From Nocardioides sp. Soil805 (GTDB taxonomy: Bacteria; Actinomycetota; Actinomycetes; Propionibacteriales; Nocardioidaceae), in assembly GCF_001429625.1 (NCBI RefSeq), contig NZ_LMSU01000004.1, forward strand, positions 79,121 through 143,120: a DNA stretch of 64,000 bases. Direction: 5' to 3'. Positions 40,095 to 51,047 of this stretch are shown one piece after another (within the stretch, counting starts at the first letter, position 1; each line of letters opens with the position of its first letter). A program made the translations under genes and the position numbers. The notes below the pieces were generated by a model. That model saw only the letters and a list, made by a program, of their open reading frames with translations, did no database searches and was not told where the DNA came from.

Positions 40095-41306
40095 TCACCC
40101 GGGTCGGGGGGCCGCCTCACCCCGAGGAGGCGTGATCACGCGCTGGCCTCCGGCCGTCGTGACGGCGAGCACCAACCCGCCGACCACCAGGGCCCAGAAC
40201 GCGGGGCTCACCCCGGCGAAGGAGAGCCCGGACGCTGCGACCAGGAAGGTCACCGCGCCCGCCTCGCGGTGCCGCGGCTGCGCCAGGGCCGAGGTCGCCG
40301 CGGCGGCGAAGGTGCCGATGAGCGCGACGCCGGCGACGGCAGTGAGGACGCCGTCCGGGGCGGCCTCACTGAGCGAGGTCACCAGGACGGACAGGGGTGC
40401 CAGGCACAGGTACGACGCCCCGCAGGCCACGCCGGCGATCCACCGCCGGTCTCGGTCGGGACCGGCCTCGGGCCCGGCGGCCAGGGCCGCGGAGATGGCG
40501 GCCAGGTTGATGCTGTAGCCGCCCGCCGGTGCGGTAGCGACCGTGGCGACCCCCGCCCACCCGAGCGCCTGGCGCAGCGGGGCGCGGTAGCCGAAGGAGT
40601 CCAGCACGGCGACACCCGGGATGTTCTGCCCGGTCATGGTGACCAGGTAGAGCGGCACGCCCAGCGCGACCACCGCGCCCGCGTCCAGCACCGGGCTGGT
40701 CCACGTCAGGGTGGGGAGCAGCGAGCCCTCCGGCAGCGGGCGACCGGCCACGGCGACGACCACACCGGCCGCGACGAGCGCGCCGGGAACGGCCCAGCGC
40801 CGCGCCACGCGCAGCAGGACCAGCCAGGTCAGCAGGACGGGAGCGATCGCTGCCGGGTCGTCGGCCAGGGCCCGGAACGGGGCCACGCACAGGGTCAGCA
40901 GCACCCCCGCGAGCATGCCGCTGGCGATGGCCGGCGGGATCCTGCCGACCCAGGTCCCGAGCGGCTTCACGACCGCCGTGAGCAGGTAGAGCGCCCCGGC
41001 GAACCCGAAGGCGCCGACGGCACCGCCCCATCCCGCGGCCGGCACGGCGGCACCGGCCAGCAGCGCGGCGCCCGGGGTCGACCACGCCATCGTCACCGGG
41101 ATCCGGTGGCGCAGCGACAGGACCACGCAGCCGAGACCCATGGTGACCGAGAGGACCGCGAGGCCCGACGCGGCCTGCTGCGGCGACGCACCCACGGCGG
41201 TCAGGCCCGTGAGGAGCACCGCGAAGGAGGACGTGAACCCGACGAGCGCGGTCACGACTCCGGCCACGACGGCGTGCGACGTGCCGCCACCGTGCGTCGT
41301 ACCCAT
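40095..41306 (-). CDS. benzoate/H+ symporter family (BenE) membrane protein
   Basis: A 403-residue protein with about twelve hydrophobic segments. Family motifs include MAWSTPGAALL, TGQNIPGVAVLDSFGY and GGYSINLAAISAALAAG. BenE proteins take up benzoate or related acids with protons, but no aromatic degradation gene is nearby, so the substrate is open. The ATG at 41306 follows TACCCT at 6 bases (minus strand). The frame is open upstream without conservation. Confidence 0.85.
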   Translation of the reverse strand: MGTTHGGGTSHAVVAGVVTALVGFTSSFAVLLTGLTAVGASPQQAASGLAVLSVTMGLGCVVLSLRHRIPVTMAWSTPGAALLAGAAVPAAGWGGAVGAFGFAGALYLLTAVVKPLGTWVGRIPPAIASGMLAGVLLTLCVAPFRALADDPAAIAPVLLTWLVLLRVARRWAVPGALVAAGVVVAVAGRPLPEGSLLPTLTWTSPVLDAGAVVALGVPLYLVTMTGQNIPGVAVLDSFGYRAPLRQALGWAGVATVATAPAGGYSINLAAISAALAAGPEAGPDRDRRWIAGVACGASYLCLAPLSVLVTSLSEAAPDGVLTAVAGVALIGTFAAAATSALAQPRHREAGAVTFLVAASGLSFAGVSPAFWALVVGGLVLAVTTAGGQRVITPPRGEAAPRPG

Positions 41307-41312
41307 GCGTGG

Positions 41313-41318
41313 AGGGTA
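41313..41318 (-). promoter_or_regulatory. -10 box TACCCT of the BenE-type gene
   Basis: Minus-strand TACCCT ends 6 bases before ATG 41306. Confidence 0.5.
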
Positions 41319-41421
41319 GGGGTCCGGGAGAACGAGGACGCGGGGTGTCCGCGGGTTCTGGTTGGATCGACCCACACGTGAGGGCGACCGCGGGGGCGGT
41401 CCTACGGAGGGACGGACGGAC

Positions 41422-43788
<2,367 letters not shown>

Positions 43789-43800
43789 CGCGGCGGACGG

Positions 43801-44649
43801 TCAGGCCACGCCGAGGGAGCGCCGCCGGGCCTCGGGGCCAGGGCCGGGCTGGCAGCGGGGACACCACCACGTACGCCGGTTGCCGGCGTCGCCGGGCACC
43901 TCGGCGACGACCCGGACGGCCGTGCCGCAGCGCAGGCACCCTCGGCGCTGACGGCCCGTCACCCAGTGGTCCGTCCCGGGCCACATCGACCCGGTCGTCA
44001 CCTGGTAGGCCTGAGGCACGGTCGCGGAGTGGTGCAGCATCGTCGCCGCCCGGTCCACCAGCCGCACGACGTCGACGTCGCCGATCGGCGTCCAGGGGCT
44101 GACCCCCGTCAGGAACGCCAGCTCGTTGGCCCAGAGGTTGCCGAGCCCGGCCATCAGCCGCTGGTCGAGCAGGGCGCTGACGAGAGGGAGCGCGGGGTCG
44201 GCGGACAGGCGACGGACGGCCTCGGCGGCGTCCCAGTCCGCGCGCAGCGGGTCCGGCCCGAGGTGGCCGACGAGGAGGTGCTCGTCCGTGGTGGGCACGA
44301 GGTCGAGGTCGTGCAGCTTGATCCCGTGGGTCGTCCGTCCGTCGTCGAGCGCCAGCACCAGCCGGACGTCGCCCTGGACCCGCGCGGGCAGACGCTTGCC
44401 CGGTCCGGTCGTCGTCCACGAGCCGTCCATGCGCAGGTGGCTGTGCAGGGTCGCCGGGGGAGAGCCGTCCAGCGCGGCGAGCCGGGTCAGCAGGTGCTTG
44501 CCGTGGGTGTCGTGCCCCACGACGGTCCGTCCCGAGACGTCGCGCGTCGCGAGCCGCGGCACCCGGAAGTCCGAGCGCACGACCCTGCGGCCCACCAGCT
44601 GCCGGTCCAGGCGCCGGGCGAGCTTCCAGACGCTGTCTCCCTCGGGCAC
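43801..44649 (-). CDS. Fpg/Nei-type DNA glycosylase (Nei2-like)
   Basis: Removes oxidised bases from DNA and cuts the strand. The 282-residue product starts MPEGDSVWKLARRL; Pro2 and Glu3 are the catalytic N-terminal residues after Met removal. Later come the helix-two-turn-helix region MAGLGNLWANELAFLTGV and a C-terminal zinc finger C-x2-C ... C-x2-C (CLRC, CPRC). The GTG start is 6 bases after CAGGAT (minus strand). It converges with the UvrA-like gene; two repair genes thus lie side by side. Confidence 0.9.
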   Translation of the reverse strand: MPEGDSVWKLARRLDRQLVGRRVVRSDFRVPRLATRDVSGRTVVGHDTHGKHLLTRLAALDGSPPATLHSHLRMDGSWTTTGPGKRLPARVQGDVRLVLALDDGRTTHGIKLHDLDLVPTTDEHLLVGHLGPDPLRADWDAAEAVRRLSADPALPLVSALLDQRLMAGLGNLWANELAFLTGVSPWTPIGDVDVVRLVDRAATMLHHSATVPQAYQVTTGSMWPGTDHWVTGRQRRGCLRCGTAVRVVAEVPGDAGNRRTWWCPRCQPGPGPEARRRSLGVA

Positions 44650-44733
44650 GCGCCCATCCTGCCCGTCCGCTGGTCACGCCCTGTCACGCCCAGTCGAGCC
44701 ATGTCGGGCCGGTCGCGTGGCAGGGTCGGGGCC

Positions 44734-45096
44734 ATGACAGGGGAGAGGCGCTTCGTGCTCCACGACCACCGGCGGCCGCGGCCGCACTTCGACCTGCGGC
44801 TCGAGGAGGGCGGGGTGCTGCGCAGCTGGGCGGTGCCCAGGGGCCTGCCCGAGGACAGCGGACACGACCGGCTGGCCATCGCGGTCGACGACCACGGCCT
44901 CGACCACGTCGACTTCACCGACGAGCACAAGTCCATCGCCGACGACGGGACCTGGGAGGAGCACGACCGCACCGAGAGGCGGCTGCTGTTCTCGCTGCAC
45001 GGACGCGACGGCGTACGCCGCTACGCGCTCATCCACACCGGCGGCGACCAGTGGCTGCTCCACCTCACCCGTGAGCAGCCCCGGGAGGACCGCTGA
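44734..45096 (+). CDS. stand-alone LigD-type 3'-phosphoesterase domain
   Basis: The 120-residue protein is the phosphoesterase (PE) domain that in LigD trims 3' ends during non-homologous end joining. The catalytic and metal-binding residues are seen in FVLHDHRRPRPHFDLRLEEG and in LAIAVDDHGLDHVDF. Here it is not fused to ligase or polymerase domains. The ATG is 7 bases after CAGGGT. No ku or ligase gene is in the window, so the partner must be elsewhere. Confidence 0.87.
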   Translation: MTGERRFVLHDHRRPRPHFDLRLEEGGVLRSWAVPRGLPEDSGHDRLAIAVDDHGLDHVDFTDEHKSIADDGTWEEHDRTERRLLFSLHGRDGVRRYALIHTGGDQWLLHLTREQPREDR

Positions 45097-45130
45097 CCGG
45101 GCGGCTGGGTGGCACCGGGAGGATGGGGGA

Positions 45131-45592
45131 GTGTTCCACCGCCATCCCTTCCTGAGCCTGCTCACCTTCGCCTACCTCGGCTTCGTGGGGCTGGTGACCC
45201 TGACCCCGGCGTCCGAGCAGCCGGACTACTCGGCGCTGGCCGCGCGCGTGATCGCGCGGCTGGAGAGGTACCCCGACCTCGATCCGCTCACCGTGCGGCT
45301 CAGCGTGGAGCGGGTGGAGTTCCTGGCCAACATCGCGCTCTTCGTGCCGGTCGGTGTCTTCGTGCTGCTGCTGTTCGGCTCCCGCCTGTGGTGGCTGGCT
45401 GTGGCGGGCAGCGTCGCGCTCACCGCGGCGATCGAGACCGCCCAGCGCTCGGTGCCGGGCCGGGTCTCGGACCCGCGAGACGTCGTGGCCAACTCGATCG
45501 GCGCCCTGATCGGTGTGGTCCTCGCCATGGTGCTGACCCTGCCCGGCACGCTGCGCCGCCGGCGCTCACGCAGGTCCCTCACCCACGCGTGA
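45131..45592 (+). CDS. VanZ-like membrane protein
   Basis: A 153-residue membrane protein with four hydrophobic segments and the VanZ-family pattern: VTLTPA in the first loop, FLANIALFVPVGVF, ETAQRSVPGRVSDPRDVVANSIGA. VanZ itself gives low-level teicoplanin resistance; most homologues have unknown roles. The GTG at 45131 is chosen with GGATGGGGGA upstream. Its 3' end overlaps the end of helR by 14 bases on the opposite strand. Confidence 0.82.
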   Translation: MFHRHPFLSLLTFAYLGFVGLVTLTPASEQPDYSALAARVIARLERYPDLDPLTVRLSVERVEFLANIALFVPVGVFVLLLFGSRLWWLAVAGSVALTAAIETAQRSVPGRVSDPRDVVANSIGALIGVVLAMVLTLPGTLRRRRSRRSLTHA

Positions 45593-47726
45593 GCACGACG
45601 AGGCGCTCGGTGGCGCGGGTCATCGCGACGTAGCGGTCGACGGCCCCCTCGATGCCGGTCCCGAACGACGCCGGGTCGACCAGCACGACCAGGTCGAACT
45701 CCAGGCCCTTCGCGAGCACGGGGGAGAGGGACCGGACCCGCGCGGGGGCCCGGTACGACGGGTGGCCGATGACGCAGGCGGTGCCCTCGGCGTGGGTGGC
45801 GAGCCACTCCTCGAGGACCCGCTCCAGCTCCGCCACCGGGCCGTGCGTGACCGGCACCCCGGAGCGCCGGACCGAGGTGGGCACGTTGGCGTCGGGCAGC
45901 GCGACACGGATGACCGGCTCGGCCTCGGCCATCACCTCGGCCGGGGTGCGGTAGTTGACGTCGAGCGTCGAGATCGAGACGTCGGCCAGCCCCGCGCGCT
46001 CGAGCCGCTCCTGCCACGACTCGGTGAAGCCGTGCCGCGCCTGGGCCCGGTCACCCACGACGGTGAAGCTGCGCGACGGGCAGCGGCGCAGCAGCATCTG
46101 CCACTCGGCGTCGGTGAGCTCCTGGGCCTCGTCCACGACGACGTGGGCGAAGGGACCCGCCAGCAGGTCCGGGTCGGCGGCGGGCTGTGCGGCCTCGTCC
46201 ACGATGATCGACTGCGCGTCCGACACGCGCAGCATCGACATCACCCGCATCTCCGAGTCGTCGGTGGCGACGAGGTGGTCGACCACGTCGGCCATCTGCT
46301 CACGCTCTGCGGCGAGGGCCGCGTCCCGCCGGCGTCGCCGCCGTGATTCCTCGGGGTCGCCCAGGCGCAGGCGAGCGGCGTCCAGGAGCGGGAGGTCGGC
46401 GACGGTCCACGCCTGCGGGTCCGCGCGCTGGAGCGATCGCACCTGGTCGGGCTCGAGCCAGGGGGCGCACATCCTCAGGTAGGCCGGCACCGACCACAGG
46501 TCGCCGACGAGGTCGGTCGGCTCGATGAGCGGCCACGCACGGTGGAAGGTGTCGGTGAGCTCCGGGTGCTGGGCCAGAGTGCGGCGCAGCGCGCGCACCG
46601 GGACCTCGTCGTCGACCTTGTCGAGGAGGATCTCCATCAGCGACTCCCACACCTCGTCACGGGCCTCGTTGTGCGGCGTACCGGGATCGGGGGACTCGAA
46701 CGCCTCCCGCCACTCGCTCGCGGAGAGCCAGAGGTCGGCCCAGGGCGTGTCGACCTCCAGGCCCTCGGTGGGCGGCTCCTCGTACAACCGCACGGCCGGC
46801 TCGACGGCCGCCACCATCGCGGCACCGGCCTTCAGCCGGGCCACCTCCGGATCGGCCTCATCGCCGGCGGTGGCGCCCTCGGGGACGAGGTCGCGGACCG
46901 TGCAGGTCTGCACGCCCTCCTCGCCGAGGCTCGGCAGCACGTCGGCGACGTAGGCGAGGTAGGGCTGGTGCGGTCCCACGACGAGGATGCCCCCGCGTCC
47001 GGCGCCCAGGCGGGGGTCGGCGTGCAGGAGGTACGCCGCACGGTGCAGGGCGACGACCGTCTTGCCGGTGCCCGGACCCCCGTCGACGACGAGCGCACCG
47101 CGGGACGAGGCGCGGATCACGGCGTCCTGGTCGGCCGCGATGGTGCCGAGCACGTCGCGCATCCGCGGCGAACGGCTGGCGCCCAGGCTGGCGATGAACG
47201 CCGACTGGTCGTCGAGGGCGGCGTGCCCCTCCAGCCCGTCGGCGGAGAAGACCTCGTCCCAGTAGTCGCTGACCCGCCCGCGCGTCCACCGGTAGCGGCG
47301 TCGGCTGGCCAGGCCGTGCGGACGGGCGTGGGTGGCGGCGAAGAACGGCTCGGCGGCGGGGGAGCGCCAGTCGACGAGCAGCCGCGACCCGGCGTCGGTG
47401 AGGCCGAGGCGCCCGACGTACACCGGGTCGCTGCCGTCGGCAGGGACCATCCTGCCCAGGCACAGGTCGAGGCTGAATCGGCGCAGCAGGCGCAGGCGGG
47501 CGGTGAGCCGGTGCACCTCGAGGTCGCGGTCCATCGCGGCCTGTCCGGTGCCGCCGGGTGCGCGGCGGGCCTCGTCGAGCCGTCGGGTGAGGTCGGCGAC
47601 CGAGTGCTCGAGGCTCGCCGCCAGCGCGGCGAAGTGGCGTTCGTCGGGGCCGATCAGCGCGGGATCGGCCTTGGCGGGGTGGGAGGCCAGGGCGAAGACA
47701 TCGGTGGTCACAGGGGTCACGGGCAT
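45579..47726 (-). CDS. helR: RNA polymerase recycling motor ATPase HelR
   Basis: HelR is an SF1 helicase-like motor (class II HelD) that inserts into RNA polymerase and can free it from rifamycin. The protein (715 residues from ATG 47726) has an N-terminal coiled-coil arm with KADPALIGPDERHFAALAASLE, Walker A GGPGTGKT (216-223), Walker B VVVDEAQELTD, and the C-terminal motifs VNYRTPAEVM and VAMTRATERL. The frame is open up to GTG 47774, but that codon nearly touches the palindrome at 47781-47799; homologues begin shortly before DVFALASH, so 47726 is preferred (GTG 47720 is possible). The RAE-like palindrome just upstream predicts induction by rifamycins. Confidence 0.92.
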   Translation of the reverse strand: MPVTPVTTDVFALASHPAKADPALIGPDERHFAALAASLEHSVADLTRRLDEARRAPGGTGQAAMDRDLEVHRLTARLRLLRRFSLDLCLGRMVPADGSDPVYVGRLGLTDAGSRLLVDWRSPAAEPFFAATHARPHGLASRRRYRWTRGRVSDYWDEVFSADGLEGHAALDDQSAFIASLGASRSPRMRDVLGTIAADQDAVIRASSRGALVVDGGPGTGKTVVALHRAAYLLHADPRLGAGRGGILVVGPHQPYLAYVADVLPSLGEEGVQTCTVRDLVPEGATAGDEADPEVARLKAGAAMVAAVEPAVRLYEEPPTEGLEVDTPWADLWLSASEWREAFESPDPGTPHNEARDEVWESLMEILLDKVDDEVPVRALRRTLAQHPELTDTFHRAWPLIEPTDLVGDLWSVPAYLRMCAPWLEPDQVRSLQRADPQAWTVADLPLLDAARLRLGDPEESRRRRRRDAALAAEREQMADVVDHLVATDDSEMRVMSMLRVSDAQSIIVDEAAQPAADPDLLAGPFAHVVVDEAQELTDAEWQMLLRRCPSRSFTVVGDRAQARHGFTESWQERLERAGLADVSISTLDVNYRTPAEVMAEAEPVIRVALPDANVPTSVRRSGVPVTHGPVAELERVLEEWLATHAEGTACVIGHPSYRAPARVRSLSPVLAKGLEFDLVVLVDPASFGTGIEGAVDRYVAMTRATERLVVLTRG

Positions 47727-47778
47727 CGGCTCCGGAGCGGGTGGCGAGGGGCTGGAGCCGGGATTCTGGGCCACGACC

Positions 47779-47823
47779 GGGGTCTTGCGGCAAGCCCCCG
47801 GGTCAGCTATACGTTGAGAACGA
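47779..47823. repeat. copy 1 of a ~45-bp direct repeat containing the RAE-like palindrome
   Basis: The block runs from GGGGTCTTGCGG through CTATACGT to GAGAAC. It matches 51536-51580 at nearly every position and in the same orientation, 3757 bases apart. It is located between the helR start and the end of the ABC transporter operon. Confidence 0.9.
47781..47799. promoter_or_regulatory. rifamycin-associated element (RAE)-like palindrome at helR
   Basis: GGGTCTTGCGGCAAGCCCC agrees at 17 of 19 positions with the RAE consensus as I remember it (GGGGCTTGCGGCAAGGCCC). RAE is a 19-bp inverted repeat found upstream of rifamycin-resistance genes, including helR. Plus-strand TTGCGG (47785-47790) and TATACG (47808-47813) are 17 bases apart and form a promoter pointing away from helR; the helR promoter on the other strand is less clear. 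Confidence 0.8.
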
Positions 47824-47841
47824 GGGGGCAGGACCCGCGCC

Positions 47842-48651
47842 TCAGCGCGCGGACCCCGCGGTCAGGCCGGCGACGAAGTAGCGCTGCAGGAACACGTAGA
47901 TGATGACCAACGGCGCGGACGCCACCAGCACCCCGGTGAAGAGCACGGGGTAGTCGGTGAGGAACTCGCCCTTGAACCCGAGCAGCACCAGCGGCAGCGT
48001 GCGCTTGTCCGGCGTGGAGATGAACAGCAGCGGGTAGAGCAGGTCGTTCCAGGTGATCACGAACAGGAAGATCGCGGCCGCGGCGAGCGAGGGCCGCGAC
48101 AGCGGCAGCACGACGCTGCGGTAGGTCCGCCACGGTCCCGCGCCGTCCATGCTGGCGGCCTCGAACAGCTCGCCGGGCAGGGTGCGCATGAAGCCGGTGA
48201 GGATGAAGACCGCCACCGGCAGGCTGACGACCACCTCGGCGACGACCAGTCCGGTCAGGCTGTTGAGCAGCCCGAGCTGCCGGAACAGGACGTACTGCGG
48301 GACGATCGCGGTCTGGGCCGGCACGGCCATCCCCAGGACGAGGAAGCCGAACACCAGCCACCCCCAGCGTCCCCGGATCCGGGCCAGCCCGAAGGCCGCC
48401 AGGCTGGCCACGAAGAGCGAGACGAGCACCGCGGCGAGGGTGACGATGACGCTGTTGAGGAACGCGGTGCCCATGGACTGGGTCGAGAAGACCCGGTCGA
48501 GGTTCGCCAGCGTGGGGGAGGTGGGCAACCCGAGGGGGGAGTCGACCAGCTCGCTGCGCGTCTTGAACGCGCCGGTGACCACGACGAGCAGGGGGACCAC
48601 GATGATGAGCGTGTAGACGGCCAGGACCGTGCGGCGGGCGAGCTGGGTCAC
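47842..48651 (-). CDS. ABC sugar transporter permease (MalG type)
   Basis: Second membrane subunit of a CUT1-type carbohydrate importer. The 269-residue protein has six membrane segments and the EAA loop ELFEAASMDGAGPWRTYRSV, where the ATPase docks. The GTG at 48651 follows AGGAGG by seven bases and starts just after the upstream permease ends; an ATG at 48684 would overlap that gene. It ends the operon; no ATPase gene is present, so a shared MsmK/MsiK-type ATPase encoded elsewhere is expected. Confidence 0.9.
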   Translation of the reverse strand: MTQLARRTVLAVYTLIIVVPLLVVVTGAFKTRSELVDSPLGLPTSPTLANLDRVFSTQSMGTAFLNSVIVTLAAVLVSLFVASLAAFGLARIRGRWGWLVFGFLVLGMAVPAQTAIVPQYVLFRQLGLLNSLTGLVVAEVVVSLPVAVFILTGFMRTLPGELFEAASMDGAGPWRTYRSVVLPLSRPSLAAAAIFLFVITWNDLLYPLLFISTPDKRTLPLVLLGFKGEFLTDYPVLFTGVLVASAPLVIIYVFLQRYFVAGLTAGSAR

Positions 48652-48652
48652 G

Positions 48653-49567
48653 TCAGACCTCCTGCTGGGAGAGTCGCAGGGCACGCCGCTGCATCACCGT
48701 GACGGCCGCGATGATGATCATGAAGATGATCGACTGGGCGGCGGCGTAGCCGAACTCCGAGTCCGAGTACGTCGTGTAGATGCGCGTCGAGAGGATGTCC
48801 AGGGATGCCGACGGCGGGTTGCCCGACAGGCCCAGGATGAGGTCGAAGGCCTTGAACGACTGGATGGTCGTGTAGGAGACCACGATCGTCGTGGCCGGCG
48901 CGATGAGCGGCCAGGTGATGTGCCGGAAGCGGGTCCACGTGCCGGCGCCGTCCAGCTCCGCCGCCTCGTAGAGCTCGGCCGGGATCTGCTGCAGTCCCGC
49001 GATGAAGATGATCATCAGCTGCCCGATGTGCGCCCAGGCCTGCACCAGCCCGACGTACACGATCGCCATGCCGGGCTCGCCGAGGTAGCTGCTGCGCATC
49101 GAGTCCAGACCGATGGCCGACCAGCCCTGGTTGAGGAGTCCGTCGCCCGGCTCGTACATGAACGACCACACGAACGCGACCGACACCGACGAGAGGATCG
49201 CCGGCACGAAGAAGAGCGCCCGCAGGAACGTCGAGGGTCGGGTGTTGCGCACCAGCAGCACCGCGAGGAGCAGCGACATCAGGGTCTGCACGACCACGAC
49301 CGTGAGCAGGAACCACAGGTTGTTGGTGAGCGCGTTGGTGAACAGCGAGTCGTCCCCGAGCACCCGGGTGAGGTTGTCGAGGCCGACGGTCTCGTACGTC
49401 GCGCTGACGCCGTCCCAGTCGGTGGTCGCGTACTGGAAGGACTGCAGCACCGGCAGTGCGAAGAAGTAGCCGTACAGCGCCACCGCGGGGACGACGAACA
49501 GCAGGTACGGCAGGTCGCGACGCAGCCCCGCCCGCCACGAGGAGGCGGAACGCGGAGGGCGGCTCAT
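48653..49567 (-). CDS. ABC sugar transporter permease (MalF type)
   Basis: First membrane subunit of the importer. The 304-residue protein has six membrane segments, beginning LPYLLFVVPAVALYGYF, and the EAA loop ELYEAAELDGAGTWTRFRHI. The ATG at 49567 overlaps the stop of the binding-protein gene by four bases. It forms the channel with the MalG-type subunit. Confidence 0.9.
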   Translation of the reverse strand: MSRPPRSASSWRAGLRRDLPYLLFVVPAVALYGYFFALPVLQSFQYATTDWDGVSATYETVGLDNLTRVLGDDSLFTNALTNNLWFLLTVVVVQTLMSLLLAVLLVRNTRPSTFLRALFFVPAILSSVSVAFVWSFMYEPGDGLLNQGWSAIGLDSMRSSYLGEPGMAIVYVGLVQAWAHIGQLMIIFIAGLQQIPAELYEAAELDGAGTWTRFRHITWPLIAPATTIVVSYTTIQSFKAFDLILGLSGNPPSASLDILSTRIYTTYSDSEFGYAAAQSIIFMIIIAAVTVMQRRALRLSQQEV

Positions 49568-50856
49568 CCGATCTGCTGGTCGACGATCGCCTGGGCCTCT
49601 TCGGCAGCCTGCTCGGGGCTGGTCCCACGCACGACGGCCACGGTCGACTGGTCCACCGCCGCCTGCACGTCGAGGTCGAGGAGCTGGAACCGGGGCGCGA
49701 GCAACGTGTCGGCGGTGAGCCAGCGCTCGAGCTGCTTGAGGTCGGCGTTGCCGTAGGTGACGCCCTCGACGCCCACGTGCTGGGCGGTGGCGTCGGCGTA
49801 GACCGAGGCGTTCTCCGGCTGGCTGAGGAAGTCGACCCACGCCACGGCGGCGTCCTGGTTCTCCGAGGCCGAGTTGACCCCGAGCAGGAACGTCGCGTTG
49901 TGCACGCCGACGTAACGGGCCTCGTCGGCGGCCACGGTGACCGGGGGAGCGAGGTCCACCGGGAACTTCGCACCCGCGGCGCGCGCCGGGGCGATGGCGT
50001 AGGAGCCGCTCGCGATGATGGCCACGTCGCCCTTCGCGAACCGCTGCAGCAGCGTGTCGTGCAGGGTGCCGGTGACGCCCTCCTGCATGTACGGCGCCAG
50101 CTCGGCGTACTGGCCCAGGGTCTTGAGGAACCAGTCGTCGGTCAGCTTGAGCTCGCCGGCGCCGACCTGGGTGAACATGTCGTCGCTGGGCGCGTTGTTC
50201 ATCACCATCGTGTTGACGAGCTGTCCCAGGTTGCCGGTGTCGCCACCGGGCCAGCCGAACGGCACGACGCCGGTGCCCTTGAGCGCGTCGAGCATGGCGA
50301 GGTAGCCGTCCCAATCCGTCGGGACCTCGCTGACACCGGCCTTGTCGAGCAGGTCGAGGTTGACGACCGGGTCGAGGAAGACCACCTGGTACGGCACGGC
50401 CAGCTGGATGTCGTCCGCGCGGCCGATGGCGGCGAGCTCGTCCGGGTAGTTGCCGACGAGGTCGAGGTCGCCCAGGTCGGCGTACACGCCCGCGTCGGCG
50501 AACGCGTTGAACTGGGCGCCGCGGAAGGTCGGGAAGGCGTCGCCGGTGTCGCCGCTGCGCAACCGCTGCAGCGCGCTGGCCTGGTAGTCGGCCGAGGGCG
50601 CGATGTCCTGGGTCACCGAGATGTCGGGGTAGGTCTTGGCGAAGGTGGTCAGCAGGTCGTCGAACACCTGCTGGTCCTCGGCGCGCCAGTGGGAGAAGAT
50701 CATCGAGCCCGACGCATCGGAACTGAGGGCGGCCGCCGTGGTCTGGCGGCCCGACTCCTGGCTGCCGGGACCGGCGCACCCCGCCAGGGACGCCGCGCCG
50801 GCGGCGCCGAGCAGCTGGAGGAAGTGGCGACGACGGATGCTGGTCAGGTGGGACAC
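49564..50856 (-). CDS. ABC sugar transporter substrate-binding lipoprotein with Tat-type signal
   Basis: The 430-residue precursor has a twin-arginine-like signal RRRHFLQLLGAAGAASLAGC with the lipobox LAGC (Cys27), so it is probably exported folded and anchored to the membrane. The mature part is a type-1 extracellular sugar-binding protein (SBP_bac_1): SGSMIFSHWRAEDQQVFDDL, YPDISVTQDIAPSADYQ, FAKGDVAIIASGSYA. The sugar is unknown. GTG start with AGGAG upstream. A TTGATG-18-TAGGGT promoter (50893-50922) precedes it. Confidence 0.9.
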   Translation of the reverse strand: MSHLTSIRRRHFLQLLGAAGAASLAGCAGPGSQESGRQTTAAALSSDASGSMIFSHWRAEDQQVFDDLLTTFAKTYPDISVTQDIAPSADYQASALQRLRSGDTGDAFPTFRGAQFNAFADAGVYADLGDLDLVGNYPDELAAIGRADDIQLAVPYQVVFLDPVVNLDLLDKAGVSEVPTDWDGYLAMLDALKGTGVVPFGWPGGDTGNLGQLVNTMVMNNAPSDDMFTQVGAGELKLTDDWFLKTLGQYAELAPYMQEGVTGTLHDTLLQRFAKGDVAIIASGSYAIAPARAAGAKFPVDLAPPVTVAADEARYVGVHNATFLLGVNSASENQDAAVAWVDFLSQPENASVYADATAQHVGVEGVTYGNADLKQLERWLTADTLLAPRFQLLDLDVQAAVDQSTVAVVRGTSPEQAAEEAQAIVDQQIG

Positions 50857-50892
50857 GGTGTCTCCTGGATTCGGGGTCTGGGAATCGCGGCG

Positions 50893-50922
50893 ACCCTAAC
50901 GGGGAAAGGCCAAACCCATCAA
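50893..50922 (-). promoter_or_regulatory. promoter of the ABC transporter operon
   Basis: On the minus strand TTGATG and TAGGGT are 18 bases apart, about 40 bases upstream of the GTG at 50856. Confidence 0.5.
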
Positions 50923-50923
50923 A

Positions 50924-50941
50924 TCCACTAGACACAGTGGA
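50924..50941. promoter_or_regulatory. 6-6-6 inverted repeat, possible operator of the ABC operon
   Basis: TCCACT-AGACAC-AGTGGA lies directly upstream of the -35 box, in an AT-richer patch. No regulator gene is adjacent. Confidence 0.45.
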
Positions 50942-51035
50942 GTTCCCGAGAAGGAAGCACGTGCAGGGCGTCGTACCCAACGCGCCATCCCATAAACGGT
51001 CACACGTCCAACGGCGGCAGGCGCGCTGCCGCTTG

Positions 51036-51041
51036 TAGCGT
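51036..51041 (+). promoter_or_regulatory. -10 box TAGCGT of the acetyltransferase gene
   Basis: TAGCGT ends 6 bases before the GTG at 51048. Confidence 0.5.
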
Positions 51042-51047
51042 GTCGAC

